Shown here: piece by piece, positions 5,330 through 6,863 of the stretch
Position numbering within the stretch: the first letter of the stretch is position 1
How the letters are laid out: the number at the start of each line of letters is the position of its first letter
Assembly (NCBI GenBank): GCA_937862675.1
Contig: CALMEC010000404.1
Location: forward strand, 1-6,863
DNA length: 6,863 nt
Direction: 5' to 3'
DNA from: an uncultured Actinomycetes bacterium
Lineage (GTDB): Bacteria; Actinomycetota; Thermoleophilia; Miltoncostaeales; Miltoncostaeaceae
The notes under the pieces: model-generated
What the model was told of the DNA's origin: nothing
The model's database searches: none
The model's input: the letters and a program-made list of their open reading frames with translations, nothing else
Made by a program: the position numbers and the translations under genes

Positions 5330-6863
5330 AGATCCACGAGTAGCTCAGATCGGTCAGCCCGCTGACGCGGTTGGCGACGCTGACGGTGTCGCGGGAATGG
5401 ATCACGGCGGTCTGACCCCACAGCCACGGGATCGCCGGGACCACATCCGCGATCTGCCGGTTCAGCGCGACATAGGCCTGCTCGCGACCCTGCCCCATCG
5501 TCCGGCTCCCGGCGGCCGCGAGTTCCGCGGTCACCTCGGGATCGGCGAAGCGCGACCAGTTCGTCCCGCCGCTGCGGCGGATCGCCCCGGCGGCGAACTG
5601 CGGGTCGAACACCGCCTGCGGATCGATCAGGTCCGGGACCCAGGTCATCGGGCAAACGGCGACCTCCGCCCTGGACGCCCCGCACCACCGCGCCTGGTTC
5701 ACCGCCCCCGTCACCGTCCGCACGGTGACGGTGAAGCCGAGCGACTCCAGCTGTTGTCGCACGGCGTTCGCGACAGGACGGGTCGTGTCGGCGCCGGAGG
5801 TCACCAGCGTGATGGGCGTCTCGCCGACCCATGTCCCCCGGCGGATGGGAAGCCCGTCGGCGGCGGCCGCGTCCATGTAGCGCCGTGCGACGGCCGCGTC
5901 CCCGGCCGGGTTCACGAGGTAGTCACGATCCGTGTTCTGCCGCTCCCCGCCCGCGGCGACGCTGCCCGGGATGCCCGGCGCGAGCCAGCCCGTCGCGATC
6001 TGCCCGGTCGCCTCGCCGCCCGCCAGCCGTCGGAGCTCCGCACGGTCCAGGGCCGCGGCGACGGCCCTGCGGAGGTTGACGTCGTCGAACGGAGGGCGCG
6101 AGGTGTTGAGGGCGATGGAGCGCGTGCCCCCGTCCGCGATGAACCCGACCTGGCCGGGGTGGTCCGCCATCGCCCGCGCCAGCAGGGGATCAGGGATCGC
6201 CGTCGTCCCGCAGCAGATCACACCGCTCCCGTCGAGGGTCTCACGCAGCGCACGCGCACGGTTGGACCGGCCGAAGCGCACCCGGATGGTGTCCGCATAC
6301 GCGGGCCGGTCGTCGGAGTCCGCCGACCAGTTCGGGTTGCGGACGAGCACCACACCCTGCTGCCGCAGGCGCGCCGCGGTGGACGCCGGCGAGAACATGT
6401 ACGGGCCCGTCGAGGCGGGACGCAGGCGGGAGCCATAGATCGACGGGACGGTCGCGTCCGCGCGGGCGGCATATGCCCGGGGAACCGGGATCGACACCGG
6501 AAGGGCCAGCGCCTGGACCACCATATTGGCCTCCGGACGATCGAGCCGGAAGACGATCGTCCGGTCGTCCGGGGTCTGGATCCCCGGGATCGGCCGTATC
6601 GGCCCGGTGCCCGCGACGGGCGCACCGTGGATCGATGACAGGTACCGGCCCACGTACGGGTTGGCCACGTTGCGGGAGAAGGCCCGTTCGATGGCGTACT
6701 TCACGTCGGCGGATCGCACGTCGCGCGTGACCGGCGGGGCGTACCGGATGCCTGCGCGGATCCGCACCGTCACCGTCATCCGTCCCGAGCGGCGCGACCT
6801 CGTCCGGACGATCGGCCTCTTCGACGGCGTCATGCGCCAGAGCTTCGAGGAGACCGGCATGGG
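5319..6863 (-). CDS. Peptide/oligopeptide ABC transporter substrate-binding protein (SBP family 5), 5' end beyond the window
   Basis: The C-terminal 515 or so residues of a DppA/OppA-type periplasmic or lipid-anchored binding protein, which captures peptides or other solutes for an ABC importer. Numbered from the in-frame ATG at 6860, family landmarks are VTVRIRAGIRYAPPV (30-44), SADVKYAIERAF (50-61), STGPYMF (150-156), IALNTSRPPFDDVNLRRAV (249-267), ALDRAEL (270-276) and WVPDLIDPQAVF (407-418). The APPV-SADVKYAIERAF style is one I associate with Thermoleophilia. The usual lipoprotein signal and roughly 80-100 further N-terminal residues should lie to the right, where the frame is still open at the edge. 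Residues 1-27 are rich in Arg and Lys, have no acidic residue and do not match the family well, so the 5' end may be divergent, rearranged or truncated; the ATG at 6779 would then be an internal start. No permease or ATPase genes are in view. The family call is firm; the substrate is unknown. Confidence 0.88.
   Translation of the reverse strand, partial: PMPVSSKLWRMTPSKRPIVRTRSRRSGRMTVTVRIRAGIRYAPPVTRDVRSADVKYAIERAFSRNVANPYVGRYLSSIHGAPVAGTGPIRPIPGIQTPDDRTIVFRLDRPEANMVVQALALPVSIPVPRAYAARADATVPSIYGSRLRPASTGPYMFSPASTAARLRQQGVVLVRNPNWSADSDDRPAYADTIRVRFGRSNRARALRETLDGSGVICCGTTAIPDPLLARAMADHPGQVGFIADGGTRSIALNTSRPPFDDVNLRRAVAAALDRAELRRLAGGEATGQIATGWLAPGIPGSVAAGGERQNTDRDYLVNPAGDAAVARRYMDAAAADGLPIRRGTWVGETPITLVTSGADTTRPVANAVRQQLESLGFTVTVRTVTGAVNQARWCGASRAEVAVCPMTWVPDLIDPQAVFDPQFAAGAIRRSGGTNWSRFADPEVTAELAAAGSRTMGQGREQAYVALNRQIADVVPAIPWLWGQTAVIHSRDTVSVANRVSGLTDLSYSWISRP

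Noticed and set aside
5397..6638. 413-codon open plus-strand frame opposite the binding protein
   Set aside because: The minus strand carries clear family-5 binding-protein motifs through this whole span. The plus-strand product is Arg/Gly/Pro-rich and has no family features.

Overview
The window is GC-rich (by eye well above 65 %, with G or C in most third codon positions). It reads as ordinary chromosome from a high-GC actinobacterium. The oligopeptide-binding protein at the right end closely resembles solute-binding proteins I associate with Thermoleophilia (Solirubrobacterales/Patulibacter-like lineages). That placement is an inference from protein style, not a proven assignment. I see no rRNA or tRNA genes, insertion sequences, phage genes or CRISPR arrays.

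Left block (about 1-4844, all minus strand). Read in the direction of transcription it is: a VOC/glyoxalase-fold protein, RecO (recombinational repair), a HerA-like P-loop ATPase of the DUF853/YjgR type, an unrecognised two-part 253-residue protein, a Dgt-type HD-domain dNTP triphosphohydrolase, and the first 38 codons of a class I SAM-dependent methyltransferase cut by the window edge. The last three genes are tightly coupled: the unknown gene's stop overlaps the dgt ATG as TGATG, and the dgt stop overlaps the methyltransferase GTG as GTGA. Gaps of about 145-165 nt separate recO from herA and VOC from recO, so more than one transcript is possible. The theme is DNA repair and nucleotide-pool maintenance, with several uncharacterised passengers.

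Middle (4845-5033). This divergent intergenic region separates the minus-strand block from a plus-strand glutaredoxin. Each side has a TACCAT -10-like hexamer. The VOC side has a short leader with a clear GGAGG ribosome binding site. The glutaredoxin side has its hexamer so close to the ATG that a leaderless mRNA is likely. Two overlapping inverted repeats lie between them.

Right block. Glutaredoxin (5034-5303, plus) converges on the 3' end of a peptide/oligopeptide ABC transporter substrate-binding protein (minus, open to the right edge) with only 15 nt between them. The part of the binding protein closest to the window edge looks unlike the family and is flagged below.

No clearly new system is visible. 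The best leads are the unknown gene locked between the HerA-like ATPase and dgt, and the odd N-terminal end of the binding protein.
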